Shown in pieces: positions 34,162-43,573 of a stretch of DNA of 44,983 nucleotides. The translations under genes and the position numbers were made by a program. Every line of letters starts with the position of its first letter. The stretch's first letter is position 1. This DNA is from Acidobacteriota bacterium (GTDB lineage: Bacteria > Acidobacteriota > Vicinamibacteria > Vicinamibacterales > UBA8438): assembly GCA_009838525.1 (NCBI GenBank), contig VXRJ01000005.1, forward strand, positions 1 through 44,983, written 5' to 3'. Below the pieces are notes generated by a model. That model had not been told where the DNA came from. It saw only the letters and a program-made list of their open reading frames with translations, and did no database searches.

Positions 34162-35142
34162 TCAGACGCCGGTCAGCAGTACGCTTGATCCGGTCGTCCG
34201 GCGTGCCTCGAGGTCGCGATGCGCGTCGGCCGCCCGCTCGAGCGGGTAGGTCTGGTGCACTTCGATCTTCACGATGCCGCGGCCGATCACGTCGAACAGC
34301 TCCGCCGTCGTCTCCTCCAGCTCGGCCCGGGTCGCCGTGTAGCTCGCCAGCGTCGGCCGCGTCAGAAAGAGCGATCCCTTCGCCGCCAGGACAGCCGGCG
34401 CGAATGCCTCCACGGCGCCCGACGCGTTGCCGAAACTGACCATCAGGCCACGCGGCTGCAGGCAGTCGATCGATGCCCTGAAGGTGTCCTTCCCGACCGA
34501 GTCGTACACGACCGGCACGCCCTTGCCGCCGGTGATGTCCTTCACCCGTTCAACGACATCTTCTTCCGTGTAGACAACCGGATGGTCGCAGCCATGGGCG
34601 CGGGCCAGCTCCGCCTTCTCGCGGGTGCCGACTGTGCCGATGACCGTGGCGCCGAGGTGCTTCAGCCACTGGCAGGCGATCAGTCCGACGCCCCCCGCCG
34701 CGGCGTGGAACAGCACCGCCTCGCCCGCCTGCACCGCGTGGGTCCGACGGATCAGGTACTGCACGGTGCAGCCCTTCAGCATGGCCGCCGCGGCTGCCTC
34801 GTTCGAGATCGCGTCAGGCACCCTCACGAGCAGCCGCGCGGCGATAACGCGGCGCTCGGCGTAGCTGCCCAGGCTCATGCAATACGCGACGCGATCGCCC
34901 ACCGCCACCTCGGTGACCCCGTCGCCCACCGCTTCGACCACACCGGAACCTTCGTTGCCGATCGTCAACGGCATTTGCGGCGCCGGGTACAGGCCGGTTC
35001 GAAAGTAGACGTCGATGAAGTTGAGCCCCGACGCCGTCTGGCGAACCACCGCCTCGCCCGGTCCCGGATCGGGGACATCGACCGCTTCCCACCGGAGCAC
35101 CTCCGGGCCCCCGTTCTCATGGATCCGAATCGCGTGCGCCAT
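34162..35142 (-). CDS. NADPH:quinone oxidoreductase (MDR family, QOR-type)
   Basis: This 326-residue zinc-free medium-chain dehydrogenase reduces quinones or enones with NADPH. ATG 35142 has GGAG about 10 nt upstream; an earlier ATG would add 7 residues. Visible motifs are the opening MAHAIRIHENGGPEVLRWE, the QOR signature GLNFIDVYFRTGLYP, the nucleotide-binding AAAGGVGLIACQWLKHLGA and GTVGTREKAELARAHG. Typical MDR zinc ligands are absent. It is divergent from the glcF-like gene across 164 nt and lies 36 nt upstream of the RidA-like gene. Confidence 0.92.
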   Translation of the reverse strand: MAHAIRIHENGGPEVLRWEAVDVPDPGPGEAVVRQTASGLNFIDVYFRTGLYPAPQMPLTIGNEGSGVVEAVGDGVTEVAVGDRVAYCMSLGSYAERRVIAARLLVRVPDAISNEAAAAAMLKGCTVQYLIRRTHAVQAGEAVLFHAAAGGVGLIACQWLKHLGATVIGTVGTREKAELARAHGCDHPVVYTEEDVVERVKDITGGKGVPVVYDSVGKDTFRASIDCLQPRGLMVSFGNASGAVEAFAPAVLAAKGSLFLTRPTLASYTATRAELEETTAELFDVIGRGIVKIEVHQTYPLERAADAHRDLEARRTTGSSVLLTGV

Positions 35143-35306
35143 CCTGACTACTCCATTCCTCAACGTGTGCCGCCGCCCGTCGGAAGGTCCTGATCTTAGC
35201 AGCCGGGGGTTCCGCCACTGCCGGCAGCCCGTGGCGAACCCCGCGTAGCACCGAGAGCGGCGAGGCGCCCACCGGGGCGCGCGGGCACGCTAGGATAGGC
35301 GTGGAC

Positions 35307-36716
35307 ATGAGCGGCGGCGCCCCCACCCAAGCGACCGGCTATTTCGACGCGGAACACCCGCCGTCGCCCGATCTGCTCGCCGACTGCGTTCATTGCGGCT
35401 TTTGCCTTCCGCCCTGCCCGACCTACGCGCTCTGGAACCGCGAGACCGACTCGCCCCGCGGCCGGATCCACCTGATGAAGGTGGCGACGGAGGGAAAGGC
35501 CGAGATCACGCCGGCGTTCGCCCGGCACTTCGACACCTGCCTGGGCTGCATGGCGTGTGTCACCGCCTGCCCCTCCGGGGTGCAGTACGACAAGCTGATC
35601 GAGGCGACACGGGCGCAGATCGAACGACACGTACCGCGTCCGCTCGCCGACCGCCTGTTCCGCCGGCTGATCTTCGCCCTCTTTCCGTACCCCGCGCGGC
35701 TCCGGTTGGTGGCGCTCAAGCTCTGGTTCTACCAGCGGTCCGGGCTGCAGTGGCTCGTTCGCAAGACCGGCCTCCTCGACCTCCTCCCGCCGCAGGTCCG
35801 CGCGATGGAGGCGGTGGCGCCGCGCTTCTCGCTCGGCGGCGCCTGGTCGTCAATGCCGGCGCACGTGCCGGCCGAGGGAGAGCCCCGCCGCCGGGTCGCG
35901 TTGCTGCTCGGCTGCGTGCAGCGGGTCTTCTTCAGCGACGTCAACCGGGCGACCGCGCGCGTGCTGGCGGCCGAGGGATGCGATGTCGTGATCCCCCAGG
36001 CGCAGGGCTGCTGCGGGGCGCTGATGCTGCACGCGGGACTGGAAGCGGACGCGGCAACCCTGGCCCGGCGGTTCATCGACGCGTTCGAGCCGGCGCTGGC
36101 CGACGTCGACGCGATCGTGATCAACGCGGCCGGGTGCGGGTCGACGCTGAAGGGCTACGGCCACCTGCTGCGCGACGATCCCGCCTACGCCGAACGCGCC
36201 GCGGCCCTGGCCGGCAAGTGCCGGGACGTCTCGGAGGTGTTGGCCGACCTCGAGCCGCGCGCTCAACGCCACCCGATCGCCCTACGCGTCGCCTATCACG
36301 ACGCGTGTCACCTGCAACATGCCCAGGGGGTCAGCGCCGAGCCGCGGCGCGTACTGTCGACGATCCCCGAGCTGGAAGTGCACGACGTGCCGGAAGGGGG
36401 CCTCTGCTGTGGATCGGCGGGCATCTACAACCTGGTGGAGCCGGAAGCGGCGGGCGACCTGGGACGGCGAAAGGCGCGCAACGTGCTCGCCACCGGCGCC
36501 GACGCGGTAGTCTCGTCCAACCCGGGCTGCCTGCTGCAGTTGCAGAGTACGCTGGAACGCGAGGGCCGTCGCCTCCGAACGATGCACCTGGTCGAACTGG
36601 TGGATGCGTCAATCCGCGGCGGCGGCGCCTGCACAGGGCAACCTGGAACTGGCGACACCTCACCAGCCGGGGCGGGTCAGGAGCTTGGCGCCCGTGCGCC
36701 CGCAGGGGCGCGCTAG
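35307..36716 (+). CDS. glcF: Glycolate oxidase iron-sulfur subunit
   Basis: This 469-residue electron-transfer subunit of glycolate dehydrogenase has two 4Fe-4S ferredoxin motifs near the N-terminus (CVHCGFCLPPCP and CLGCMACVTACP). Two CCG cysteine-rich domains follow (QGCCGAL with NAAGCGSTLKGYG; YHDACHLQHAQG, GGLCCGSAGIYNL and SSNPGCLLQLQ). ATG 35307 is preferred over GTG 35301 because AGG at 35297-35299 then has good spacing. Unlike the usual glcDEF order on one strand, it faces glcE tail to tail, and the two genes share 4 nt at their stops. The C-terminal 30 residues are low complexity. Confidence 0.93.
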   Translation: MSGGAPTQATGYFDAEHPPSPDLLADCVHCGFCLPPCPTYALWNRETDSPRGRIHLMKVATEGKAEITPAFARHFDTCLGCMACVTACPSGVQYDKLIEATRAQIERHVPRPLADRLFRRLIFALFPYPARLRLVALKLWFYQRSGLQWLVRKTGLLDLLPPQVRAMEAVAPRFSLGGAWSSMPAHVPAEGEPRRRVALLLGCVQRVFFSDVNRATARVLAAEGCDVVIPQAQGCCGALMLHAGLEADAATLARRFIDAFEPALADVDAIVINAAGCGSTLKGYGHLLRDDPAYAERAAALAGKCRDVSEVLADLEPRAQRHPIALRVAYHDACHLQHAQGVSAEPRRVLSTIPELEVHDVPEGGLCCGSAGIYNLVEPEAAGDLGRRKARNVLATGADAVVSSNPGCLLQLQSTLEREGRRLRTMHLVELVDASIRGGGACTGQPGTGDTSPAGAGQELGARAPAGAR

Positions 36717-37948
36717 CAGCCGCCGGGGCCCCGGCCGGAGTTGAGGCGGCCGTCCGGATCGAACTGGCGCTTGACCGCGCGCATCAGGGGGAGGGCGTCA
36801 CCGATTGGCCCCCACGGATCGATCCGGCTCCGGAGTTCCGCGCTTCCGCGTCGGATAACGGCGGACCCGCGGCCAACCGGCAACTGATCACGCAATTCGC
36901 GGATCAGCTGCGCCTCTGCCTCGGCCGGACCGTCCAGGCGGAGATCGACCACCCCCAGGCCGGCTCGCCCCGAGGCAACCAGTCCGACTCCGGCCTCGGC
37001 GGCGCGGTCGCGCAACTGAACGAGGGTCGGGAAGAGCTCCGCCGGCACCGTGCTCAGCTTGACCAGAGTGCCGTCGCCGTCCCAATGCGCCGCATGCCGC
37101 TGCCAGACAGCGTCCTCCGCCGCGCCGTCCAGCACGGACGCCGCGGCGCCCTCGGCGCCGGCTATCCCGACTGCCTCGTCCGCCTGCTGCGCGACCGACG
37201 CCTCGACCGACTCGAAGCGAACGAGCAGCCGCGGCGGCGCTCCGGTCAGCTCGATTGCCGTCGGCGTGAGCCGGGATCCCGTCAGCGCGACCGCAGCCTT
37301 CGCGGCCGCCTCGAGCGTGCCGGCCGTCACCTCTACCGTGCGCGACGCCGCGGGAATGGGCGCCAGCTTGAAAGTCGCGGTCAGGATGACGCCGAGGCAC
37401 CCGAAGGACCCGGTCAGCAGCCGCGACAGGTCGTAGCCGGCGACGTTCTTGACGACAATGCCACCCGCCTTCGCCACCTGCCCGTCGACGCGCGCAAGGC
37501 TGACGCCGATGATCGCGTCGCGCGGCGAACCGTACCCATGCCGGCGGGGACCGCTGTCGTTTGTCGCAACGATGCCTCCAATGGTCGCGCGGTCGGGCCA
37601 GGGCGGATCCCACGGCAGACGCTGGCCGTGTCCCGCCAGTTCCATGTTGGCCGATGCGAGCGTCGTGCCCGCCTGAATTGTCGCGGTCAGGTCACCATGC
37701 CGGTGCTCGAGCACGGCTCCGAGCCGCGCCGTCGAAAGCTGCAGGTCGATCGTGCCCGGCGGTGCGCCCCAGGCGAGCTTGGTGCCGCCCCCGGTCACGA
37801 CCACCCCCAACTCCTCCCCGGACGCCCCGGCGAGCGTCTCGGCAAGCGCCTCCGTGGTCTCCGGGGCCGCCACCAGGCGAGGACGGACCCCGTCAATCAG
37901 GTCGCCGTCGCTTCCGGCCCGCACTTCAAGGGCTGCCGACAGCGGCAT
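36713..37948 (-). CDS. glcE: Glycolate oxidase FAD-binding subunit
   Basis: This 411-residue PCMH-type FAD-binding protein has VVVTGGGTKLAWG, LSTARLGAVLEHRHGDLTAT, TIQAGTTLASANMEL, GGIVATNDSGPRRHGYGSPRD, and VVKNVAGYDLSRLLTGSFG, as in GlcE. ATG 37948 shares its A with the glcD stop (TGATG). An upstream in-frame start would read through the whole of glcD out of frame and is rejected. It is the third subunit of glycolate dehydrogenase, which oxidises glycolate to glyoxylate and passes electrons to the respiratory chain. It converges on glcF. Confidence 0.93.
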   Translation of the reverse strand: MPLSAALEVRAGSDGDLIDGVRPRLVAAPETTEALAETLAGASGEELGVVVTGGGTKLAWGAPPGTIDLQLSTARLGAVLEHRHGDLTATIQAGTTLASANMELAGHGQRLPWDPPWPDRATIGGIVATNDSGPRRHGYGSPRDAIIGVSLARVDGQVAKAGGIVVKNVAGYDLSRLLTGSFGCLGVILTATFKLAPIPAASRTVEVTAGTLEAAAKAAVALTGSRLTPTAIELTGAPPRLLVRFESVEASVAQQADEAVGIAGAEGAAASVLDGAAEDAVWQRHAAHWDGDGTLVKLSTVPAELFPTLVQLRDRAAEAGVGLVASGRAGLGVVDLRLDGPAEAEAQLIRELRDQLPVGRGSAVIRRGSAELRSRIDPWGPIGDALPLMRAVKRQFDPDGRLNSGRGPGGC

Positions 37949-39405
37949 CAGAGGCGATCCGCGAGACCTGCCGCCTCCGCCGGGTGCCGGCGGTACGGCC
38001 CCGGCACCTCGCCGCAGAGCCTCGGGGTCGGAAAGACCTTGTCCGGATTGCAGACCCGGCTCGGATCGAAGGCGCAGCGGACCAGTTGCATCGTGTCGAG
38101 ATCGTTCTCGCTGAACATCTTCGGCAGGTGCACCGCCTTGTCGGCTCCGACGCCATGCTCCCCCGTGATCGATCCGCCGACGTCCAGGCAGTAGGTGAGT
38201 ATCTCGGACGCCACCTCCTGCGCCAGGTCGGCCTGTCCCGGGATCCGCTCGTCGTAGCAGACGAGGGGGTGGAGGTTGCCGTCGCCGGCGTGGAACACGT
38301 TGCCGATCTTGAGTCCGGAGCGCTCCGACAAATCGCGGATCCGGTTGAGCACCTCCGGGAGGCGGGTTCGCGGAATGACGCCGTCCTGCACGTAGTAGCT
38401 GGGCGAGACCCGACCCATCGCGGCAAACGCCGCCTTCCGTCCCTGCCAGAAACGGGCGCGCTGATCGCCGGTCCGCGCCACCTGGATCTCGCTCGCGCCA
38501 GCTTCGGTGCAGACCTCCTGGACGCGGCTGAAGAGGGCGCGGACATCCGCTTCCGCACCGTCGAGCTCCACGATCAGAATCGCCTCCGTCTGCGGAAAGT
38601 TCGGGTGAACCGCCGCCTCCGCCGCCTCGATGGTGACGCGGTCCATCATCTCGACGGCAGCCGGAATGATCCCGGCGCCGATGATCCCCGACACCGCGTT
38701 CCCGGCCGCCTCCGTCGAATCGAACGCCGCCAGCAGCGTCTCGACCGCGGCCGGCTTCCGGAGCAGGTTGAGGGTCACTTTCGTCACGACAGCCAGTGTC
38801 CCCTCGGATCCCACGAGGACCCCGAGCAGGTCGAGTCCCGGCGCATCGAGGGCGGGGCCGCCGACATGAACCAGGTCGCCGTTCGGCAGAACCGCCTCCA
38901 CCCCGAGGACGTGGTGGACGGTGAACCCGTACTTCAGGCAGTGGGCGCCGCCTGAGTTCTCCGCCAGGTTGCCGCCGATCGAACAGATCACCTGGCTCGA
39001 CGGATCCGGAGCGTAATAGTAGCCGTCGGCGGCCACCGCCTTGCTTACGTCGAGGTTCATCACCCCCGGCTCGACCGTGATGCGCCGGTTCGGGATATCG
39101 ATGTCCAGGATGCGGTTCATGCGGGTCATCACGATCAGCACGCCGTCCGGGTGCGGCATGGCCCCGCCCGAGAGGCCCGTCCCCTGCCCCCGTGCGACGA
39201 ATGGGACGCCGTGCTCGTGACACAGCCGGACCACGCCCTGGACCTGCTCGGTGGTGGTCGGAAGGACGGCGGCCCCCGGCTTCGAACGGAGCTTCACGAG
39301 GCCATCGGTCTCGTACGTCAACAGTTCTCCGTCATCGCGCACCAGGCCGTCCGGGCCAACGATGCGTTCCAGCTCCGCAATCACCCGCGCGTCCATGGCA
39401 CTCAT
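37948..39405 (-). CDS. glcD: Glycolate oxidase / FAD-linked oxidase catalytic subunit
   Basis: This 485-residue FAD enzyme belongs to the GlcD/D-lactate dehydrogenase family. The PCMH domain includes VVRLCHEHGVPFVARGQGTGLSGGAMP, the Fe-S-free FAD contacts PSSQVICSIGGNLAENSGGAHC and GVLVGSEGTLAVVTKVTL. The C-terminal oxidase domain has HAGDGNLHPLVCYD and GGSITGEHGVGADK. The start is ATG 39405; an ATG 9 nt further in is possible, and neither has a strong ribosome site. It follows the molybdenum hydroxylase gene by 21 nt, so a transcript may run from the 2Fe-2S subunit through glcE. Confidence 0.93.
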   Translation of the reverse strand: MSAMDARVIAELERIVGPDGLVRDDGELLTYETDGLVKLRSKPGAAVLPTTTEQVQGVVRLCHEHGVPFVARGQGTGLSGGAMPHPDGVLIVMTRMNRILDIDIPNRRITVEPGVMNLDVSKAVAADGYYYAPDPSSQVICSIGGNLAENSGGAHCLKYGFTVHHVLGVEAVLPNGDLVHVGGPALDAPGLDLLGVLVGSEGTLAVVTKVTLNLLRKPAAVETLLAAFDSTEAAGNAVSGIIGAGIIPAAVEMMDRVTIEAAEAAVHPNFPQTEAILIVELDGAEADVRALFSRVQEVCTEAGASEIQVARTGDQRARFWQGRKAAFAAMGRVSPSYYVQDGVIPRTRLPEVLNRIRDLSERSGLKIGNVFHAGDGNLHPLVCYDERIPGQADLAQEVASEILTYCLDVGGSITGEHGVGADKAVHLPKMFSENDLDTMQLVRCAFDPSRVCNPDKVFPTPRLCGEVPGPYRRHPAEAAGLADRL

Positions 39406-39426
39406 CCAGGAACCGTGCTGCGCCGG

Positions 39427-41589
39427 CTACGCGCGCCGCAACTCCTGATTCTTGATCGGAAGCGTCCGCACCCGGACGCCCGAGGCCGCGTAGATCGCGT
39501 TCGTGAGAGCGGGAGCGACGGGTGTCACTCCCGGTTCGCCCAACCCGCCGAGACGCTCTCCGGAGCGGATGAACTCGACGCTGACGGCGGGGGCGTCGGC
39601 GAGCCGGATCATCTGGTGATCCTGGAAGTTGCCCTCGACCACGCGGCCGCCCGCGATCGTGATTTCGGCAACCATCGCCGCCGAGAGGCCGAAGATGACA
39701 CCGCCCTCCACCTGCGCCGTCGCCGTGTCCGTGTTGACGACATCCCCACAGTCGACGGCGGCGAACATGTTCCGCACGCGAAGGCGACCCTCGGGCGTGA
39801 TTGCGACGTGCGCGACCTGCGCGACGATCGAACCGAAGCTCTCGGCGATCGCGATGCCGCGCCCCTCGCCCGCGGGGAGGGGCCGCTCCCAGTCGGCCAT
39901 CGCCGCGACGCGCTCGAGCACGGCGCGAAAGCGCGGCTGCTCGCCGAGCAGCTCATGCCGGAACCGGTACGGGTCCTTCCCGGCCGCGTGCGCCAACTCG
40001 TCGATGAACGACTCCTTGAAGAACCCGTGCTGCGAATTGTGCACCGACCGCCACTCCCCGACCCGGACGGGATGCGGGACGTCCCGGTCCTCGAACCGGA
40101 TGTCGTCGATGGCGTACGGCATGAACAGGGACTCGCCGTCGCCGCCGCCGGCGTAGTGGGACGCGACGGCCACCGGGCGGCCGGTGGCGTCCAGGGCGCC
40201 GGCAAACCTCGCCATGGCGGCCGGCCGGTAGAAGTCGTGCTGCATGTCGTTCTCGCGGCTCCACACCATCTTGACGGGGGTGGGGGAAACCGCCTTCGCG
40301 ATCCGGACCCCCAGGTCGACGTAGTCGAAGGTGAACGGCAGGCGCCGGCCGTAACCACCGCCCAACTGCAGATTCGTAAGCTGCACCTGATCCGTGTCGA
40401 ACCCCAGGGCGGAGGCGGCGGTCGAGCGGGCGTTCAGGGGATCCTGAGTGCCCGCCCATACCTCGGCGCGGTCGGCCTCGACGCGGGCCGTGCACGCCAT
40501 CGGCTCCATCGTGGCGTGGGCGAGAAACGGCACGCGGTAGTCGGCCGTGACGACCTGCGCGGCGCCGTCCGGCATCGCCGGCGCCGTACCGAGCGACTCG
40601 TCGAAGGCTGCGAAGATCGAATCGCTCGACACGTCGCCGTGGCCGGCATCGTCGAACACCGGCTCGAGCGCCGCCAGCGCCTGGCGAGCCCGCCAGTAGC
40701 TGTCCGCGACGACGGCCACCGCCTCATCGAGTTGGACGACGCGTTCGACACCCGGCATCGCCAGGGCGGGATTCTCGTCCACCGAAACCAGCCTGCCACC
40801 CTGGACCGGCGCGATGTCGACCGCGGCGTACAGCATGCCGGGCAGCGTCACGTCGATGCCGTAACGCGCGCTCCCGTCGACCTTCGGGGGGATGTCGAAG
40901 CGTGAAACGGCCGTGCGCCGCAGTGTGTAGGTGTCGGGATCCTTCAGCGCCGGGTAAGTCGGCACCGGAATCGCCGCCGCGGCGCGGGCCAGCTCGCCGA
41001 AGCTGGCTGCCTGCCCGGACGTGGCGTTCGTCACCCGCGACCGGGTGGCCGTGCATTCGGCAGCGGGAACTCCGAATCGTTCCGCCGCGGCGGCAATCAG
41101 CATCTCCTTCGCTGCCGCTCCCGCCACCGTCATGCCGTAGCCGGTGCCGCGGATCGCGGTCGAGCCGCCGGTCACCTGCGTGCCGAACCAACGGGCCAGC
41201 CGATACGCCCCGTAGTCGATCGCGCGGCCGAGGGGCGCCGGCAGAGAGTCGCCGGTGAAGGCTCGCAGCAGGTAGGCGTTGGCGTAGGCGTCGAGGGCGG
41301 GAGCTTCCTGGATCCGGACGAGATCCCAGTTCGCCTCCATCTCCTCGGCCGCCATCATGGCGAGTGCGGTCTGCGAACCCTGCCCCATTTCGCAGTGCGG
41401 AATGAGGATCGTCGTCAGGTTGTCGGGGGTGACCGTGATCCAGGTGGTCAGTTCACCTTTCTCTTCCGCGTCGTCCGACACGATGGTGTGGCGCCCCGGC
41501 GCAAAGGCCACCCCGGCCACGCCCAGAACGAAACCTCCCCCGACCAGCGTGCCGGCTCCGATGAAGGCGCGTCGAGTCCACTTGCCCAT
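39427..41589 (-). CDS. Tat-exported molybdopterin-binding hydroxylase, large subunit (isoquinoline 1-oxidoreductase-like)
   Basis: This 720-residue xanthine dehydrogenase/aldehyde oxidase family catalytic subunit starts at ATG 41589 with a twin-arginine signal (TRRAFIGAG, hydrophobic LVGGGFVLGVAGVAFA). It shows HCEMGQGSQTALAMMAAEEM, GGSTAIRGTGYGM, LQLGGGYGRRLPFTFDYV and the active-site Glu in GGLGEPGVTPVAPALTNAI. The order of domains and the export signal match periplasmic IorB-type enzymes rather than cytosolic three-subunit xanthine dehydrogenases. The 2Fe-2S partner is encoded 13 nt upstream; no FAD subunit is present, so electrons probably go to cytochromes. The substrate (N-heterocycle or aldehyde) is not defined. 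Confidence 0.92.
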   Translation of the reverse strand: MGKWTRRAFIGAGTLVGGGFVLGVAGVAFAPGRHTIVSDDAEEKGELTTWITVTPDNLTTILIPHCEMGQGSQTALAMMAAEEMEANWDLVRIQEAPALDAYANAYLLRAFTGDSLPAPLGRAIDYGAYRLARWFGTQVTGGSTAIRGTGYGMTVAGAAAKEMLIAAAAERFGVPAAECTATRSRVTNATSGQAASFGELARAAAAIPVPTYPALKDPDTYTLRRTAVSRFDIPPKVDGSARYGIDVTLPGMLYAAVDIAPVQGGRLVSVDENPALAMPGVERVVQLDEAVAVVADSYWRARQALAALEPVFDDAGHGDVSSDSIFAAFDESLGTAPAMPDGAAQVVTADYRVPFLAHATMEPMACTARVEADRAEVWAGTQDPLNARSTAASALGFDTDQVQLTNLQLGGGYGRRLPFTFDYVDLGVRIAKAVSPTPVKMVWSRENDMQHDFYRPAAMARFAGALDATGRPVAVASHYAGGGDGESLFMPYAIDDIRFEDRDVPHPVRVGEWRSVHNSQHGFFKESFIDELAHAAGKDPYRFRHELLGEQPRFRAVLERVAAMADWERPLPAGEGRGIAIAESFGSIVAQVAHVAITPEGRLRVRNMFAAVDCGDVVNTDTATAQVEGGVIFGLSAAMVAEITIAGGRVVEGNFQDHQMIRLADAPAVSVEFIRSGERLGGLGEPGVTPVAPALTNAIYAASGVRVRTLPIKNQELRRA

Positions 41590-41602
41590 GGCGCTCTCCC
41601 GG

Positions 41603-42055
41603 CTAGCCCCCCGCGAGGCTGTGAATGGCGCGACGCACGCGCGCGAACGTGCCGCAGCGACAGATGTTCGTGATCGTGGCGTCAATCTGTTCGTCGGTCG
41701 GATTGGGCCGCTGATCGAGCAGGGCCGAAACCGCCATGATCATTCCCGACTGGCAGTACCCGCACTGGGGGACCTGATGATCGATCCAGGCCCGCTGAAC
41801 CGGGTGGAGCGTGCCACCGCTGGCGAGTCCCTCAATCGTCGTGATATCCGCCCCCTCGGCGGCCGAGACCGGCAGGGTGCAGGTGCGCACGGCCCGACCG
41901 TTCAGGTGGACGGTGCAGGCGCCACAGGCGGCAACGCCGCACCCGAAGCGCGTGCCGGTCAACCCGAGCGTATCGCGCAGCACCCACAGCAACGGCGTGT
42001 CGGGCTCTACATCGACGGAACGGGTCTGCCCGTTCACGGTCAAGGTTGTTGCCAT
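41603..42055 (-). CDS. 2Fe-2S small subunit of molybdenum hydroxylase
   Basis: This 150-residue electron-transfer subunit has a plant-type ferredoxin domain ([15 protein letters not shown] with a fourth Cys in VRTC) and an alpha-helical domain with the second cluster ([10 protein letters not shown] and [13 protein letters not shown]). It carries no signal peptide; such subunits are exported by hitch-hiking on the Tat signal of the large subunit. It is the first gene of the pair, 27 nt downstream of the M64 peptidase gene. Confidence 0.95.
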   Translation of the reverse strand: MATTLTVNGQTRSVDVEPDTPLLWVLRDTLGLTGTRFGCGVAACGACTVHLNGRAVRTCTLPVSAAEGADITTIEGLASGGTLHPVQRAWIDHQVPQCGYCQSGMIMAVSALLDQRPNPTDEQIDATITNICRCGTFARVRRAIHSLAGG

Positions 42056-42082
42056 CCTCGCGCCTCCTCGTCTGCCGGAATC

Positions 42083-43564
42083 TTACGGCCTCGAATACTG
42101 ATCGATCACTCGGGAGATGGCGCGCTGGCAGACGCGACAGAACCCGACCGGGTTCCGCGTGAACATGATGCAGTCAATCTCGGACCGGTAGAGGCCGGTC
42201 GGTTCGTACGACGCTCCCTCGAACGCCCCCACCTTCCCTGCATACGGCATCCCGCCAAGGAGTCCGGTCTCGCGCTCCATCTGTGCGGTGAAGAGCGCAT
42301 CCACGTCCGTCTCCGCCGCTCCCGCCGTCCGGAGCTCGCGCCGCTCCCGCTGCGCCTCGATGCTACCCGACTCGAAGGCCGCCTTGTCCCAGGGCGTGGG
42401 TAGCGGCGTGTCCGCCTCGATCAGGTCGCCCCACTTGACGTTCGCCGGGTCGTGGAGCGCGGTGACGTTCGGTTCCCAAGGCTCCGGGTGGTACGACGCG
42501 CCGGTCTCGTACGCGACGTCAGACGTGTAGTACTCGTCGGCCAGCCCTGCGAAATGGTGGCCGAACTCGTGGATGAAAACGTATTCGGCAAACCCGGCGT
42601 CGGCCGCCGCGGTCGCCTGGAAGTTGAAGATCCCACCCCCGCCGTACTGCTCCTCGTTCACCAGAATCTCGATGAACTCGTACGGCGCGGCGGACGCCGC
42701 GTCGCGCAACGCCCGATTGTCGTAGGTGAGGATGTAACGCTCGGAATCGAAGATGTTGTACTCGACCGACAGCGGCGTCCGCCGGAACTGTCCGGCACGC
42801 GGTCGCGTCACGCCCGACTCGGCCGACGGCAGGTCGAGGCCCCAGACGTTGAAGTCGCGGCGCCGGCTCAGGAACGGCTCCTCCTCGAACAACGCCTCGA
42901 CGAGACGGCGCGCATCCGCGTGAAACTTCTCCCGTTCGTCCGCGGAGTACCCGTCTCCGAGCACCAGCAGGTCCACCTTCTCGGCGGGCGGTCCATTCTC
43001 GAAGAGCGGCCAGACTTCTCCGGCCGGCGCCCGATCGGCCGGGTTGACGAAGCGGGAGTTCGGATCGATGACGGTCGACCAGATCTCGTGAAAGGCATTC
43101 TCGACGTCTCGCGCCTTCAGAACCACTTGCACCGGCTGGCGCGGCCAGGGAAAGCGCAGCGATTCGTGGAACGTGCGGTGTGTCTCCCGGTACTCCGGCG
43201 TCGTCTCCCACTCGCCGTAGATGGATGCGAAGCCTCGGGAGTAGATGACCCGGTTGGTCCGGCGATCGATCACTTCGAAGAGGTACTTCCCCAGGTTGAG
43301 GTCGTCGATCAGGCGGGTCCGGCTGCCCGGCCACGGTCCGTCGGAGACCACCCGATCCAGCGCGACGATCTCGGTCCCCAGTCCGCCCGCATGGAAGTAG
43401 TCGACGCGCATCGTCTTGTCGAGGAAGTACGCATCGAAGCGGCCGTCGTCCGACGCCTGGGCCTGCAACCCGACCGGGCCCGGCCCGGTGCGCGCCAGAA
43501 CGGCGCAGGTCACCAGAATGACCAGTCCGGTCAGGCCGACGAGGCGCTGGCGAACGGCCTGCAT
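42083..43564 (-). CDS. Exported M64-family metallopeptidase (IgA peptidase type)
   Basis: This 493-residue protein has a signal peptide (VGLTGLVILVTCAVLA). The N-terminal domain (about 40-180) is beta-rich and typical of the M64_N region. The peptidase domain starts with KVDLLVLGDGYSADER and holds the zinc site H332-E-F-G-H336 within HEFGHHFAGLADEYY, the characteristic M64 motif. A Cys pair is visible near the C-terminus (CIMFTRN and FCRVCQRAI). Family members from Clostridium cleave IgA, but those in soil bacteria have unknown substrates, so the IgA name should not be taken literally. Confidence 0.92.
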   Translation of the reverse strand: MQAVRQRLVGLTGLVILVTCAVLARTGPGPVGLQAQASDDGRFDAYFLDKTMRVDYFHAGGLGTEIVALDRVVSDGPWPGSRTRLIDDLNLGKYLFEVIDRRTNRVIYSRGFASIYGEWETTPEYRETHRTFHESLRFPWPRQPVQVVLKARDVENAFHEIWSTVIDPNSRFVNPADRAPAGEVWPLFENGPPAEKVDLLVLGDGYSADEREKFHADARRLVEALFEEEPFLSRRRDFNVWGLDLPSAESGVTRPRAGQFRRTPLSVEYNIFDSERYILTYDNRALRDAASAAPYEFIEILVNEEQYGGGGIFNFQATAAADAGFAEYVFIHEFGHHFAGLADEYYTSDVAYETGASYHPEPWEPNVTALHDPANVKWGDLIEADTPLPTPWDKAAFESGSIEAQRERRELRTAGAAETDVDALFTAQMERETGLLGGMPYAGKVGAFEGASYEPTGLYRSEIDCIMFTRNPVGFCRVCQRAISRVIDQYSRP

Positions 43565-43573
43565 GCCCGTATT

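Noticed and set aside
35393..38194. A 933-codon plus-strand open frame across glcF and glcE
   Set aside because: It overlaps two well-supported genes out of frame and has the Arg/Pro/Gly-rich composition of a GC shadow.
36713..39223. An 836-residue GlcE or a GlcD-GlcE fusion
   Set aside because: The first 425 residues are glcD out of frame; TGATG at 37946-37950 marks the true junction.
39151..40905. A 584-codon plus-strand open frame opposite the molybdenum hydroxylase
   Set aside because: No recognisable motif; the minus strand carries the complete catalytic subunit.
42083..43564. Pathogenic IgA protease
   Set aside because: Only the M64 family is supported; relatives in environmental bacteria have unknown substrates.
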